In this document: positions 1 through 9,103 of the stretch, piece by piece
Layout of the letters: the number at the start of each line of letters is the position of its first letter
Position numbering within the stretch: position 1 is the stretch's first letter
Assembly (NCBI GenBank): GCA_040391785.1
Contig: JBEBXH010000012.1
Span: 37,669-101,668 of the forward strand
DNA length: 64,000 bases
Source: UBA5239 sp040391785
Lineage (GTDB): Bacteria; Verrucomicrobiota; Lentisphaeria; Victivallales; Victivallaceae
Reading direction: 5' to 3'
Program-made: the position numbers and the translations under genes
Notes under the pieces: generated by a model
What the model was told of the DNA's origin: nothing
Database searches by the model: none
What the model saw: the letters and a program-made list of their open reading frames with translations, nothing else

Positions 1-440
1 CGGATCACCTTTGCAACATTGTAACGGCGGTTCAACAACGAAACCTTGTGAACTCCGTGAGCCGCCCAAGCCAGCGCGCGGTTGATCGCCGGTGACCAGT
101 CATCCGCCTCGTCGTTATATTTCCCGTCATGAAACCATTCAGGTAAAACCGCCGGAATTTTCGGCGTACCGGCAAGCTGTCCCTCGCCGGAAAAGATGCG
201 GTAATATCCGGCTTCGAGGCCGCCATTGATGGTCAGGGTACTCCCAGTGGCAATCCGGAATCCGCCCCCCGCAGAAATTTTCAGGGTAATGTTTTCCGGC
301 ACGGTCAGGTCGGCGTTGACCGGAATCTGCGTGGTGATATGAATTTCGCCGACGACGTCACCCTGCGCGGCAATGCGCTGCGCCAGCTCGGAGGCGTTCA
401 GGGAAAACGTTGCGATAAAGAGTAGAATCAGACGATGCAT
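1..440 (-). CDS. Secreted beta-helix (pectate-lyase-like) protein, 3' end outside window
   Basis: The reading frame starts at an ATG at 440 and runs off the left edge, giving about 146 N-terminal residues. It begins MHRLILLFIATFSLNA, a Sec signal peptide. Residues about 80-130 hold VLPEWFHDGKYNDEADDW and SPAINRALAWA, which match the downstream-coded neighbour at 440-1840 almost position for position, so the two are tandem paralogs. The DW-(S/A)PAINRA segment resembles the start of pectate-lyase-superfamily right-handed beta-helices. The ATG overlaps the neighbour's stop as TAATG and has a GAGG ribosome site inside that gene, so translation is probably coupled. Secretion is well supported; enzymatic activity on pectin or another glycan is inference. 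Confidence 0.8.
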   Translation of the reverse strand, partial: MHRLILLFIATFSLNASELAQRIAAQGDVVGEIHITTQIPVNADLTVPENITLKISAGGGFRIATGSTLTINGGLEAGYYRIFSGEGQLAGTPKIPAVLPEWFHDGKYNDEADDWSPAINRALAWAAHGVHKVSLLNRRYNVAKVI

Positions 441-1840
441 TATTTGACCTCGAGGTTGACGACATTGTCCAGATTGCCGTTGAAATTGCATTTTTCAAGC
501 ACAAAACCACCTTGTCCGCCGAACCGTTTGTATTCCGCCAGCGGCCGCTCATTGTCGTAACTGTGGAAAGTCAGGTTTACATTGCGCCACGAATGCTTGC
601 CGCCGTCGTCATAAAACTGGATGAAAGGCTGTTTATTGTTTTTGCCGACTCCGGCGACCCGGACGTTGATTTCAGCCTCACCGAGTGTGCGCCGGTTCAG
701 CATGAATCCAGCCGCACCTTCGATCGCTCCGAACAGACGGAACTGGTGAAGATTCCAGTTTTCCACGGCATAGCGGTAACTTCCAGCCTGCACGCCGGGT
801 TTCCCGGAAGCGCGCATTTGCAGGAAGGTGTGGCCCATATCGACCGTACCGGCCGCATTCGCCAGAAAACACGGCGACACATAATCATAAGCGATCAGCC
901 GCCCCAGCCCGCTCATGGCGAAAACCGTATTGGATGCGTTCTGGGCCAGCGGACGGCCGCACGCAGAACTGAAACGGTAATTGCGCTGACTGCCGTTCAG
1001 GGCCGGATTCGTGACCATGATCGAGTCGGTCCAGGTAATGGTCATGGGCAGATTGGCCCAGATCTGCAGATTGTGGTAACGGCTCTCCTCGGCGGCGAGA
1101 TTGACCAGTCCGATTGTGCCGATGCCGTTGTGCACCTGGGGATTGGACCCCATATTGATATAGAGGTTTTCGTAATAGTGATCCCCGCCCCAGCCGATCT
1201 CCGCGCCGCGCGCCTGCAATACACCGATGGTGCTCGGATTGCGGCTGCCGGCACGCAACCCCAAGTCCACCAGATGAAGCCCGTCCGTATCAGTCGTTTC
1301 AATGACTGGCTTGCCGTCCCCGGTATTGCCGATCAGAAAAGTACCGCGCTCATACTGGGTACTGCGCAATGCCCCGGCGAGTTTCATTCCGGCGCGATTA
1401 TTCCCTCTCGCCGAAGTCAAGTCGATGACGGAGTCGACATTGTAATTACGCGGTTCAAGCCGGACGATGCGACAATTGGTATTTGCCCAGTCGATTGCAC
1501 GGTTGATGGCCGGCGCCCAATCGCTGCTTTCGTCGTTATAAGCGCCGTCAAAGAACCATTCCGGCAGAACCGCCGATATTCTGGCGTCACCGGCGACCTT
1601 GCCGCCGCCGGCAAAGATCCGGTAGGCCCCGGCCTCTAGCCGTCCATTGACGGTGAGCGTGGCCCCGGCGGCAATATCGAGGTACCCGCCCGGTTCGACG
1701 CGCAGGGTCTGCCGGGGCGAAATAACGACATCGGATGTAACGGAAAACGGTTTATCGATCACGATCAAGGCCGCGGAAAAATCAGCGCCACAGGCAATTA
1801 TCGAAGCAAAAAAGGACAGGATAAGGAAATATGTTTTCAT
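440..1840 (-). CDS. Secreted right-handed beta-helix protein, pectate-lyase-like
   Basis: This 466-residue protein starts with MKTYFLILSFFASIIACGA, a signal peptide; the ATG at 1840 is preferred over one 21 bases upstream because GGTGAGAA precedes it. Residues about 85-120 contain EWFFDGAYNDESSDWAPAIN, the PF12708-like opening of a parallel beta-helix, and the rest is rich in short beta strands (GLHLVDLGLRAG, RYHNLQIWANLP, WRNVNLTFHS), as expected of solenoid rungs. I cannot place catalytic residues. It lies 4 bases after a pseudopilin gene in the operon led by the GntR-type regulator at 2534-3613, which suggests induction by a specific polysaccharide. A non-catalytic binding or tailspike-like role is possible. 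Confidence 0.8.
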   Translation of the reverse strand: MKTYFLILSFFASIIACGADFSAALIVIDKPFSVTSDVVISPRQTLRVEPGGYLDIAAGATLTVNGRLEAGAYRIFAGGGKVAGDARISAVLPEWFFDGAYNDESSDWAPAINRAIDWANTNCRIVRLEPRNYNVDSVIDLTSARGNNRAGMKLAGALRSTQYERGTFLIGNTGDGKPVIETTDTDGLHLVDLGLRAGSRNPSTIGVLQARGAEIGWGGDHYYENLYINMGSNPQVHNGIGTIGLVNLAAEESRYHNLQIWANLPMTITWTDSIMVTNPALNGSQRNYRFSSACGRPLAQNASNTVFAMSGLGRLIAYDYVSPCFLANAAGTVDMGHTFLQMRASGKPGVQAGSYRYAVENWNLHQFRLFGAIEGAAGFMLNRRTLGEAEINVRVAGVGKNNKQPFIQFYDDGGKHSWRNVNLTFHSYDNERPLAEYKRFGGQGGFVLEKCNFNGNLDNVVNLEVK

Positions 1841-1844
1841 GTTC

Positions 1845-2522
1845 TCACCAGAAAAATTCACGGGTTTTCAACTCTTCAAGCGTCATGCCGGAAACGGAGC
1901 CGTCGAGACGGGTAATATTCATGCGTTTGTCATGATGCAGCACGGAATCGATCATATTACGGACTGTATTCCAGTCGGCATCATTATTGACCCGCATAAA
2001 GACATCGGCGGTACAACGATGCGCACGGCTCTCCCAGTATAGAATCTTGCTGGAGTCATCCAGGCGGGTGATTTTCTTGTTGCGCCCGTAACCGTTCATA
2101 TAATAGGAGCACCCCAGATAATATTTGAAGTTGTTATTTGCCCCCAGCGCATCGATGATGATTTCCGGAGCCGAAGGACACCGGAGCAGTTCATTATTCA
2201 GGATGCGGTCGCCATTATAGCCTCCGATATCCCAATATCGAAAGAGCTGCCACGCCCACGCCGGATTGCTTCCGCTGCCGTTGGAGCCGAGGACATTCCA
2301 GCCCAGTCCGTCGAACCGTGGCGCGCTCATGATACGATCATCATTGTCATCGGTGTAGAGTGCGGTCCCAAGAACCAGTTGCTTCTGATTATTCAAACAC
2401 TTGGTCATTTTCGCCCTGGCCCGCGCCTTATTCAATGCAGGCAGCAGCATCGCTGCCAGTATTGCGATAATCGCAATCACTACCAATAACTCTATAAGTG
2501 TGAATTTTGCTCGCTTTTTCAT
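1845..2522 (-). CDS. Pseudopilin-like protein, prepilin N-terminus and H-X9-DG tail
   Basis: The 225-residue product has a short basic leader (MKKRAK), then FTLIELLVVIAIIAILAA, the type IV prepilin/pseudopilin signal and hydrophobic helix, and a C-terminal HDKRMNITRLDG motif, which is His, nine residues, Asp-Gly. The residue before the expected cleavage site is Lys, not the usual Gly. It sits 11 bases downstream of the GntR-type regulator and 4 bases upstream of the beta-helix gene. No pilus assembly genes are nearby. Function is unknown; the family is strongly expanded in the PVC group, and a role in surface display or secretion of the neighbouring enzymes is inference. Confidence 0.88.
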   Translation of the reverse strand: MKKRAKFTLIELLVVIAIIAILAAMLLPALNKARARAKMTKCLNNQKQLVLGTALYTDDNDDRIMSAPRFDGLGWNVLGSNGSGSNPAWAWQLFRYWDIGGYNGDRILNNELLRCPSAPEIIIDALGANNNFKYYLGCSYYMNGYGRNKKITRLDDSSKILYWESRAHRCTADVFMRVNNDADWNTVRNMIDSVLHHDKRMNITRLDGSVSGMTLEELKTREFFW

Positions 2523-2533
2523 ATTGTTCTCCT

Positions 2534-3613
2534 TCAGTTGATATGTTCGGATTCAAGATAAACTTTGGTATTGATGGCCGCTTCTTTGTGGAGCAGCCGG
2601 TTCATCAGTTGATCGACGGCGCATTCGGCCAGATTCATCAGGTCGAACTGGAAAAAATCCACCGGATGCGGCGAGGGAATCGCCATCGGAATCTGCAAAT
2701 TCCGCACGCACATGAATTTGGGCCGGTAATCACTGTAGGCGAGCCGCGAAGCCAGCCCCATAGCCATGGTATCGTCGCAGAGAATCAGCACGTCGGGACG
2801 CTGCGCTTCAGGAAGCTCCAGCAACCGCTCCGCGATCCGCCCTCCCCCCTCGACATTGAAATCGGCGAAATAATTCTCTTCCGGATCCGTCCCGGGAAAA
2901 TGTTTCGTGCAGAAAGCGGCAAAACGCGGAAACACGTAATCGCGGATCTGATTGTCCGAGGATATGACCAGTCCCGGATGCCGGTATCCTTGTTTGACCG
3001 CACACCGGAGCGCCTTTTCCGCCATCCCGGCCATGTCGATGAAAACTCCGTGCGACACCGGCAGTTCAGTACCGGCGTATACCCACTCCACCCCATGCGA
3101 AAACAGCAATTCATCGGAGATATCCTCCACCCGCGTCAGCCACAGAATTCCCTGCAAGGCGCCCTGCTCGATTTTGCGCAGCAGGCCGGGATAGGATTCG
3201 GCCAGCGTCACCCCTTTCGGCGCAGCGCTCAGATGATGATAAAAAAGCTCGCTCCGGCAGCCGCGCTCCTGCAAGGCCCCCTGAATATAGTGGGTCAGCA
3301 GAGAATTGAACTGGCTGGCATCCAGTTCGGCGCAAACCACGCCGATGGTGCGCCCGGCATAACCGTCGGCGGTGGTATTGCGAACGAACATGCCGACTTT
3401 GTCGCGCACCTCGATCACCCCGTCATCCGCCAGGTGACGCAGCGCCCCCGAAATCGCGTGATTCCCCACCCCGAGCTCGCGCCGCAGCACCGCGCAGGAC
3501 GGCAGTTTATCGCCCACCTGCAGCCTGCAGTCAAAGATATAGCGCACAATACTGCGCTTGACGACCTCTGTTTTCAATTCTGTCCGCATCTGAAACCTGT
3601 TATGATTTTTCAT
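2534..3613 (-). CDS. GntR-type regulator with LacI-like sensor domain
   Basis: The first 75 of 359 residues form a GntR winged helix (GDKLPSCAVLRRELGVGNHA, then LADDGVIEVRDKVGMFV). The rest is a periplasmic-binding-protein-like sensor of LacI type (TIGVVCAELDA, PDVLILCDDTMAMGLAS). The ATG at 3613 is chosen because an upstream extension has no domain content and would cover the promoter at 3639-3667. It is the first gene of a minus-strand operon with a pseudopilin and two beta-helix proteins, so it probably responds to a sugar released from their substrate. Regulators with the same architecture recur at 58753-59856. Confidence 0.88.
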   Translation of the reverse strand: MKNHNRFQMRTELKTEVVKRSIVRYIFDCRLQVGDKLPSCAVLRRELGVGNHAISGALRHLADDGVIEVRDKVGMFVRNTTADGYAGRTIGVVCAELDASQFNSLLTHYIQGALQERGCRSELFYHHLSAAPKGVTLAESYPGLLRKIEQGALQGILWLTRVEDISDELLFSHGVEWVYAGTELPVSHGVFIDMAGMAEKALRCAVKQGYRHPGLVISSDNQIRDYVFPRFAAFCTKHFPGTDPEENYFADFNVEGGGRIAERLLELPEAQRPDVLILCDDTMAMGLASRLAYSDYRPKFMCVRNLQIPMAIPSPHPVDFFQFDLMNLAECAVDQLMNRLLHKEAAINTKVYLESEHIN

Positions 3614-3626
3614 TGTATCCCGATTT

Positions 3627-3667
3627 CGGTATAGAGTTATTATAACGGTATTTTCCGGTTTTGTCAA
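3627..3667 (-). promoter_or_regulatory. Promoter and candidate operator of the GntR-type operon
   Basis: On the minus strand TTGACA (3662-3667) and TATAAT (3639-3644) are separated by exactly 17 bases, a perfect sigma-70 promoter. The -10 element sits in the palindrome GTTATTATAAC (3636-3646), which is flanked by direct CGGTATA and CGGTATT half-sites at 3627-3633 and 3646-3652. Repression by the adjacent regulator is inferred. Confidence 0.7.
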
Positions 3668-3773
3668 CCCCTGTGCGATGAAAAAAACGCAATAAAATCC
3701 GGACGGGTCCGGGAAAAACTTCCGTCTATTCCGTGGTTTCATCTCATTCATAAGTCTGAATATAAAACCTGAC

Positions 3774-3802
3774 TTGATATTTAGGATTTCCCGATGTACA
3801 TT
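3774..3802 (+). promoter_or_regulatory. Possible promoter of the 3835-10736 operon
   Basis: TTGATA (3774-3779) and TACATT (3797-3802) are 17 bases apart, 32 bases upstream of the first gene. Both boxes deviate from consensus, so this is tentative. Confidence 0.35.
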
Positions 3803-3834
3803 CCAGATAGGTATCAATCAGAATATTAAGACAC

Positions 3835-4764
3835 ATGTTTCCTGAACTCGATAAAATTACAGCCAATGATCCAGATGCGCTGGCGGAACTCGACGCCGGC
3901 GGGCTGCTGATTGCCCCGGGGGAAAATCTGGAAACTTATATCGGGCGGATCCGGGGATTGCTGGCCTTTAACGAACAGGTTGAGAAGGACCTGGCGGAGA
4001 AAGGCGAGTTCGAACTGGAAGAAGGTTTCATGCTGTCGGCCGCCGATCGCATTCCACCGGAAATCATCGATGAGGGCGCGGCCATTACTGAGCCTTTGTA
4101 CGCGGTGGCGATCCGCTGGGTGCCGGGATTTTTTCTTTCGCAGAGCCTGGGACTGCTGTGGGGCGGATGCTCCTTTACCGAGAGCGGCACCGATTTGAAT
4201 TTATTCCTGATCCGGGGCTGCTTCGCCAGGCGCAAGCGCTGGTTCATTTACCGGCGCGAAGAGCTTACCGCGCATGAGTTGTGCCACGCCGCCCGCAATG
4301 TCCTCGAGGATGAACCTTACGAGGAGTATTTCGCCTATCAGACCTCGCCGATCAAGAGCCGCCGCTACATCGGGGCTTGTTTCCGCACGCGGTTGGATGC
4401 ATTGTTGTTCCTCGGTCCGGTGCTGATTTTGCTGATCGCCGAAATCATCCGGACCTCGACCGGCTGGAATTACCCGATCTGGCCATTCTGGATTTTCGCC
4501 GGACTTTATCCGCTGTTTCTGCTGGTCCGCAACCAGATGGAGCGCAACCGCGTGCACCGCGCCGCCGCCGCGCTGCGCCTGGCCGGAATCAAAAACCCGC
4601 AGGCGGTGCTGTTCCGCTCGGTGACGGCGGAAATACGGCGTTTCGCCGCCATGAAATCCGCCGCTGAAGTCACTGTTTACATCGACGAACTGGCCGCCGC
4701 AGAACTGCGCTGGCGGCTGATCAAATACCGTTTCGTGGAGGAGACGCATCATGAAAACGATTGA
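3835..4764 (+). CDS. Membrane protein with HEXXH motif, putative metalloprotease
   Basis: I do not recognise the family of this 309-residue protein. It has a hydrophilic N-terminal half, then HELCH at residues 147-151 inside EELTAHELCHAARN, followed by EEYFAY at 163-168. That layout resembles zinc metalloproteases (HEXXH plus a downstream acidic ligand). Two hydrophobic helices follow (about 188-204 and 213-232), with a soluble C-terminal tail of about 75 residues. There is no signal peptide. The start has only a weak ribosome site. Its end overlaps the NIF3-family gene by 14 bases, so it is the first gene of the lipoprotein operon. Protease function is inferred from the motif only. Confidence 0.7.
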   Translation: MFPELDKITANDPDALAELDAGGLLIAPGENLETYIGRIRGLLAFNEQVEKDLAEKGEFELEEGFMLSAADRIPPEIIDEGAAITEPLYAVAIRWVPGFFLSQSLGLLWGGCSFTESGTDLNLFLIRGCFARRKRWFIYRREELTAHELCHAARNVLEDEPYEEYFAYQTSPIKSRRYIGACFRTRLDALLFLGPVLILLIAEIIRTSTGWNYPIWPFWIFAGLYPLFLLVRNQMERNRVHRAAAALRLAGIKNPQAVLFRSVTAEIRRFAAMKSAAEVTVYIDELAAAELRWRLIKYRFVEETHHEND

Positions 4765-5512
4765 ACTGGCCGCATATCTGAACGATTACCTCGATTTCCC
4801 GTCCTTCCGCGGCGACGCCTCCAACAACGGGCTGCAGGTGGAAGCCAACCCCGAAGTCACGAAAATCGTCACCGGAGTAGACGGCTGCATGGCGCTCTTT
4901 GAACAGGCCGCCGCGCGCAAGGCCGATCTGGTGATGGTCCACCACGGCATCAGCTGGGGCAGCGAGCCGAAACGGTTCATTGGGGGCGTGGGCAAGCGCC
5001 TGCAATATCTTTTTAACCATCAGATGTCCCTGTACGCCGCGCACCTGCCGCTGGACGCCCATCCCGTCAGCGGCAACAACGCCATTCTCGCCGACATGAT
5101 CGGCCTGACCAGCCGCGCCATGTTCTGCCGTTACGACGGCGCGGACATCGGCGTCCGCGGCCTCCTTGCCGCCCCCCGGACCGCCGCCGAGTTAAGCGCC
5201 GTTTATGCGAACAAACTCGATTGCAACGCGCAGCTCTACGGCGATACCGGCAGGCCCCTGCAGCGGGTCGGATGCATTTCCGGCGGTGCGGGGCACTCCG
5301 GGCTGGCGGCGGCCGTCGAAGACGGGCTGGAACTGCTGGTGACCGGCCAGATGGAGCATGAACTGTACCACCCTGCCCTCGAGGCCGGGCTGACCATTCT
5401 GGCGCTCGGACATTATTGTTCGGAAACCGCCGGCATCCGCGCGCTGGGCGGGCTGGTCGCCGAAAAATTCGGCATCGAAGTCGAATTCATTGACATACCG
5501 ACAAATTTGTAA
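4751..5512 (+). CDS. NIF3-family (DUF34) dinuclear metal protein, YbgI-like
   Basis: The 253-residue product matches the NIF3/YbgI family over its full length. It contains NNGLQVE near the N-terminus, the metal-binding VMVHHGISWG around residue 60, AAHLPLDAHP around 100, and the C-terminal GHYCSETAGIRALG. Family members form hexameric toroids with two metal ions per subunit; the reaction is disputed (GTP cyclohydrolase-like or repair roles have been proposed). It overlaps the upstream membrane-protein gene by 14 bases and is followed closely by lipoprotein genes. Confidence 0.93.
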   Translation: MKTIELAAYLNDYLDFPSFRGDASNNGLQVEANPEVTKIVTGVDGCMALFEQAAARKADLVMVHHGISWGSEPKRFIGGVGKRLQYLFNHQMSLYAAHLPLDAHPVSGNNAILADMIGLTSRAMFCRYDGADIGVRGLLAAPRTAAELSAVYANKLDCNAQLYGDTGRPLQRVGCISGGAGHSGLAAAVEDGLELLVTGQMEHELYHPALEAGLTILALGHYCSETAGIRALGGLVAEKFGIEVEFIDIPTNL

Positions 5513-5529
5513 TTATGGAGTATATGAAG

Positions 5530-6036
5530 ATGAAAAAAATGTGTTACATGGCTGTAGCCGCCGCCGCGCTGCTGTTCGGCTGCGAGTCCCCGCAAGCGGA
5601 TTCCGATGACTATAAACCGCTCAGTGAAAAAGAAATGACGTATATGGAAAATTATGTCACCTACAACGTCCGCCGCGACAGCCGGCTGACGCAGGAACAA
5701 AGCGACATGATGAAGGATATCCGCCCGGTCGTCAAGATTCACTACGACGGCGACAAGGAAGGCAAGGCTTATCTCTACTGGAACATCCCGCAAACCGAGG
5801 CGTATGCCCGGCAAGTCGCCGAGGACGCCAACGCGATCGTGCCGTACAAAACCATCAATGTCCGCGGCTACGGCGATTTGAGCGACCCGGCCAGCGTCAT
5901 GTGGCAGGTTTCGGTCGTGAACCAGGGGGATATCATCATCACCCCGGCGGCCGAACGGCTCATGAAGGAACAGGAAGGGAAGAAACCGGAAAAAGCCATC
6001 ACCCCCGAACGCTGGAACGACATCATAAACCGCTAA
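5530..6036 (+). CDS. Small lipoprotein of unknown function
   Basis: The 168-residue product begins MKKMCYMAVAAAALLFGCES with a lipobox (LFGC), so it is probably lipidated. The ATG at 5530 is chosen because GGAG (5517-5520) is then 9 bases upstream; two earlier in-frame ATGs are too close to it. The mature part is charged, with YLYWNIPQTEAYARQVAED in the middle and a Lys/Glu-rich tail ending in WNDIINR. I do not recognise a domain. It lies 17 bases after the NIF3 gene and 14 before the DUF4349 lipoprotein. Confidence 0.8.
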   Translation: MKKMCYMAVAAAALLFGCESPQADSDDYKPLSEKEMTYMENYVTYNVRRDSRLTQEQSDMMKDIRPVVKIHYDGDKEGKAYLYWNIPQTEAYARQVAEDANAIVPYKTINVRGYGDLSDPASVMWQVSVVNQGDIIITPAAERLMKEQEGKKPEKAITPERWNDIINR

Positions 6037-6050
6037 ACGGAGCCGAAAAA

Positions 6051-7220
6051 ATGCGTATTAACTCTTTATTGATTGGATTGGCCGCGGCCATTATTTTATC
6101 CGGGTGCAACAGCTCGAATGTGGAATTCGACGCCTTGGCGAGAGGCAGAGTCGTGCCCATCGAGGAGGCGGAATGGGGGAATGGAGCCGTAGCTGCTCGC
6201 GCCGGCGAGTTTGTTCCGGCCTCGGAAACGGCGGAACCGCGTTTCATTGCGGAGCCGGGCCGGAAAATGATTTACAATGTCTACCTGACCATTGCGGTGG
6301 ATAACCGGGATGCCGCCCTGACCGCCGCCCGCGAGATCACCAAAGCGCGCAAGGGTTACATGGAAAATCTCGACGACTACAAAATCACCCTCCGCATCCC
6401 GATGGAACAGGGCGACAACGCCATGAACGAGATTGAAAAACTCGGCACCGTGGCCAAACGCCAGATCTTCGGCGAAGACGTGACCAAAGTTGTCACCGAC
6501 ATCGAAATCCGGCTCGACAACCTGAAGAAACTGCGCACCCGCCTGACCGAGCTCCTCCAGCGCGGCGAAAAGGTGGAGGACCTCCTGAAGATCGAGACCG
6601 AGCTCTCCCGCGCCACCACCGAAATCGAGCGCATTCAGGCCCAGCTGCGCGACTACGAAAACCGCATCGCCTACCTGACCCTGACGCTGACCTTCGAACC
6701 CCGGGCCATTCAGGTCGATCCCAGTTATTTCGCCGCGATCCCGTGGGTAAACAGCCTCGGCAACTCGCTGGAAAAACAAAACATATCGATGAACAGTTCC
6801 AAAGATACGCCGTATGACATCGATTTCCCGGAAGATTTCGTGCAGGTTTTCGGCAGTTCGGATCTGGCGACCGCGATTTCCGCCGACGACTGCGTCATCC
6901 AACTCACGCGCCGCGACAACCTGAAGGGCGGCACCCCCAAGTTCTGGAACAGCCTGATCGAACGTACCCTGACCAAGCGCAATAATTACGAGATTGTCGA
7001 GCGGAGACAGGCGGAAATCGACGGTTTGACCGTCGACATCATTACCGCCGAGCGCAAGGTCGGCCGGAGCAGCGTCAAATATCAGATCCTGATCGCGATT
7101 TCCAAAGAAGGTTTCTTCTCCTCCAGCAAAATCTACCTCATGGAAGTTTGGGGACCAAAGGAACAATTCAACAATACAGCCGAGCAACTGGCAAAAAAAT
7201 GGGAAAGCATTAAGTTCTGA
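6051..7220 (+). CDS. DUF4349-domain lipoprotein
   Basis: The 389-residue product starts MRINSLLIGLAAAIILSGCN with lipobox LSGC. Residues about 65-215 fit DUF4349: a beta-rich start (MIYNVYLTIAVDN), the marker AMNEIEKLGTVAKR, then a long amphipathic coiled coil (RLDNLKKLRTRLTELL to IERIQAQLRDYENR) and a closing strand (AYLTLTLTFEP). A further 165 residues of unrecognised sequence follow, containing IQLTRRDNLKGGTPKFWNSL. It is the longest of four related lipoproteins in this operon. The start at 6051 is fixed by the signal peptide. DUF4349 function is unknown; anchoring to a membrane is inferred. Confidence 0.85.
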   Translation: MRINSLLIGLAAAIILSGCNSSNVEFDALARGRVVPIEEAEWGNGAVAARAGEFVPASETAEPRFIAEPGRKMIYNVYLTIAVDNRDAALTAAREITKARKGYMENLDDYKITLRIPMEQGDNAMNEIEKLGTVAKRQIFGEDVTKVVTDIEIRLDNLKKLRTRLTELLQRGEKVEDLLKIETELSRATTEIERIQAQLRDYENRIAYLTLTLTFEPRAIQVDPSYFAAIPWVNSLGNSLEKQNISMNSSKDTPYDIDFPEDFVQVFGSSDLATAISADDCVIQLTRRDNLKGGTPKFWNSLIERTLTKRNNYEIVERRQAEIDGLTVDIITAERKVGRSSVKYQILIAISKEGFFSSSKIYLMEVWGPKEQFNNTAEQLAKKWESIKF

Positions 7221-8488
7221 TGAAAACATTTCTGCTGACAATTGCACTGATGTTCGGGCTGGGCCTGTCCGCGGCGGACAAGCCGGAGGATATCGCGTTT
7301 CAGGCGGTCCAGAATTTTCTGGCCGGAAATCTGGAAGCGGTACATTCGCTTTCCAATGACTGGTTGAAGGCAGCCATAACGCCGCAGATGCAGGCCCAGA
7401 CCCGTGGGGCACTCACTGCGCAATATGGTAAGCTCCAGACGATTCACCCGGCCAAGCCGCAGCCCCCGTCCAACCAGGCTTATATCGTCAAATGCGAGTT
7501 TGATCAAGCCGTGCTGTCATTTCTGGTGAACTTGAACGAACAGCAAAAAGTCGCCGCTTTTGTCATCAATCAGGTCGACAAAAAATTCGATCTGGAAAAT
7601 ACCGATGTGCTCAGCGAGGAACAAATCGTTTTCGGCGATGGGAAAAAACTGCCGGGCGTCTTGACCGTACCGAAAGGACAAGCGGATTTCCCGCTGGTGA
7701 TTCTGGTGCACGGCTCCGGCCCGCAGGATTATGATGAGACGGTCGGGTCGAATAAAGTATTCCGGGATATCGCGCACGGGTTGGCGAAGCGCGGCGTCGG
7801 CGTTTTCCGCTACAGCAAGCGGACGCTTGTCTATCCCGGAATGGTCTCGACCGTGGAAGACGAAGTCATCGACGATGTGGTCCATGCGTTCGGAATGCTG
7901 AAAGAACGCGGTTTCAAGAAGATTTACGTTCTGGGGCACAGCCTCGGCGGTATGCTGATCCCGCGGATCGCCGCCAAGCTCGGCGAAGGCGCCGCCGGTT
8001 ACATCGCGCTGGCCGCCCCGGCCCGGCCGATGGAAGACCTGATGGTCGAGCAAACCGAATACATTGCGTCGATCGCCCCGGCCGCCATGACTCAGGCCGC
8101 TATGACCAAAGTTGAGGTCGCCAAGATCAAAAAACTCACTGCAGACAGCAAACCCCATGAACTGATCCTGCATTGTCCCGTTTCCTACTGGCTGGACCTG
8201 AAAGATTATAACCAGGTCGCGATGGCCGCCTCGATCACCCGGCCGGTGTTTTATCTGCAAGGCGGACGGGATTATCAGGTTACGATGGTTGATTTTGAGA
8301 TTTACCGGGATAAATTATCGATGAAGCCGAATTTCAAGTTCAAGGCATATCCGGACCTGAATCATCTGTTCATGACCGGTCAGGGGAAAAGCACGCCGAT
8401 GGAATACGGCATCAAAGGCCGGGTTTCGGAGGACGTTCTCGACGATATCGGCAGTTTTATGAAACAACCACCACAGGAGGTTCGATAA
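7220..8488 (+). CDS. Secreted alpha/beta hydrolase with DUF3887-like N-domain
   Basis: This 422-residue protein has a signal peptide (MKTFLLTIALMFGLGLSAAD), a DUF3887-like domain to about residue 125, and an alpha/beta hydrolase fold after it. Visible active-site elements are HGSGPQDYDE (oxyanion region), the nucleophile elbow GHSLGG around residue 240, GGRDYQV for the acid, and DLNHLF for the histidine. The substrate cannot be read from sequence; members are usually called dienelactone hydrolase or acyl-ester hydrolases. Start and stop overlap both neighbours (TGATG upstream, TAATG downstream), showing one operon. Confidence 0.87.
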   Translation: MKTFLLTIALMFGLGLSAADKPEDIAFQAVQNFLAGNLEAVHSLSNDWLKAAITPQMQAQTRGALTAQYGKLQTIHPAKPQPPSNQAYIVKCEFDQAVLSFLVNLNEQQKVAAFVINQVDKKFDLENTDVLSEEQIVFGDGKKLPGVLTVPKGQADFPLVILVHGSGPQDYDETVGSNKVFRDIAHGLAKRGVGVFRYSKRTLVYPGMVSTVEDEVIDDVVHAFGMLKERGFKKIYVLGHSLGGMLIPRIAAKLGEGAAGYIALAAPARPMEDLMVEQTEYIASIAPAAMTQAAMTKVEVAKIKKLTADSKPHELILHCPVSYWLDLKDYNQVAMAASITRPVFYLQGGRDYQVTMVDFEIYRDKLSMKPNFKFKAYPDLNHLFMTGQGKSTPMEYGIKGRVSEDVLDDIGSFMKQPPQEVR

Positions 8489-9081
8489 TGAAGATATTGA
8501 TGGCACTGGGATGTGCGGCGGCGGCGCTGTTTATGGCCGGCTGCTGCTGCAACAGCGGCGATGATAATGTGATCGTTCTGAAGGCGAGCGAGTTGACGAT
8601 TCCGCCCCATTCGGCCTATCACGACAATCTGGGGGGACTCTCTTACACCGTTTCGCGGACGGTGGAAGTGGCCGACACCGCGGCAGCAAAGACAGCACTG
8701 GAAAAAATCATCGCCGATAACGGCGGACACTATCTGGAATATACCCCCGATACGGTTGCGTTCAAAGTGTACAATGATAAAGCCGCCGGGGCCGTGGATG
8801 CCGTCGAAAAACTCGGCAAGGTCACCGTCCGCACCCTGACTACGTCCAACGAATACGCCAACAAAGTATTTCTCCTCTATTCGATGCCCTACAATGACCG
8901 CCAGTATCAATTCTGGGCCAAAACCGTCAGCGACCAGAAGCTGCTTGTCCAGATCCGGGAAGCGGGCGAACTGCTCGAACTCGCCGAAGACAATTCAACT
9001 GTCAAAGCTAACTTTGCGCAGCTGATGAACAAAATTTTCGGGGTTACAATTCAGGTAACCTTTAAAAGTCCGAAACAATGA
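8488..9081 (+). CDS. DUF4349-like lipoprotein, short form
   Basis: The 197-residue product starts MKILMALGCAAAALFMAGCC with a lipobox (MAGC). AGGAGG precedes the ATG, which overlaps the stop of the hydrolase. The body reproduces the DUF4349 pattern: LSYTVSRTVEVADTAAAKTA, then AVEKLGKVTVRTLTTSNEY, and a final strand VTIQVTFKSPK. The coiled-coil segment is much shorter than in the paralog at 6051-7220. Function is unknown. Confidence 0.78.
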   Translation: MKILMALGCAAAALFMAGCCCNSGDDNVIVLKASELTIPPHSAYHDNLGGLSYTVSRTVEVADTAAAKTALEKIIADNGGHYLEYTPDTVAFKVYNDKAAGAVDAVEKLGKVTVRTLTTSNEYANKVFLLYSMPYNDRQYQFWAKTVSDQKLLVQIREAGELLELAEDNSTVKANFAQLMNKIFGVTIQVTFKSPKQ

Positions 9082-9103
9082 CGGCTGAAGGGAGATCATC
9101 AAT

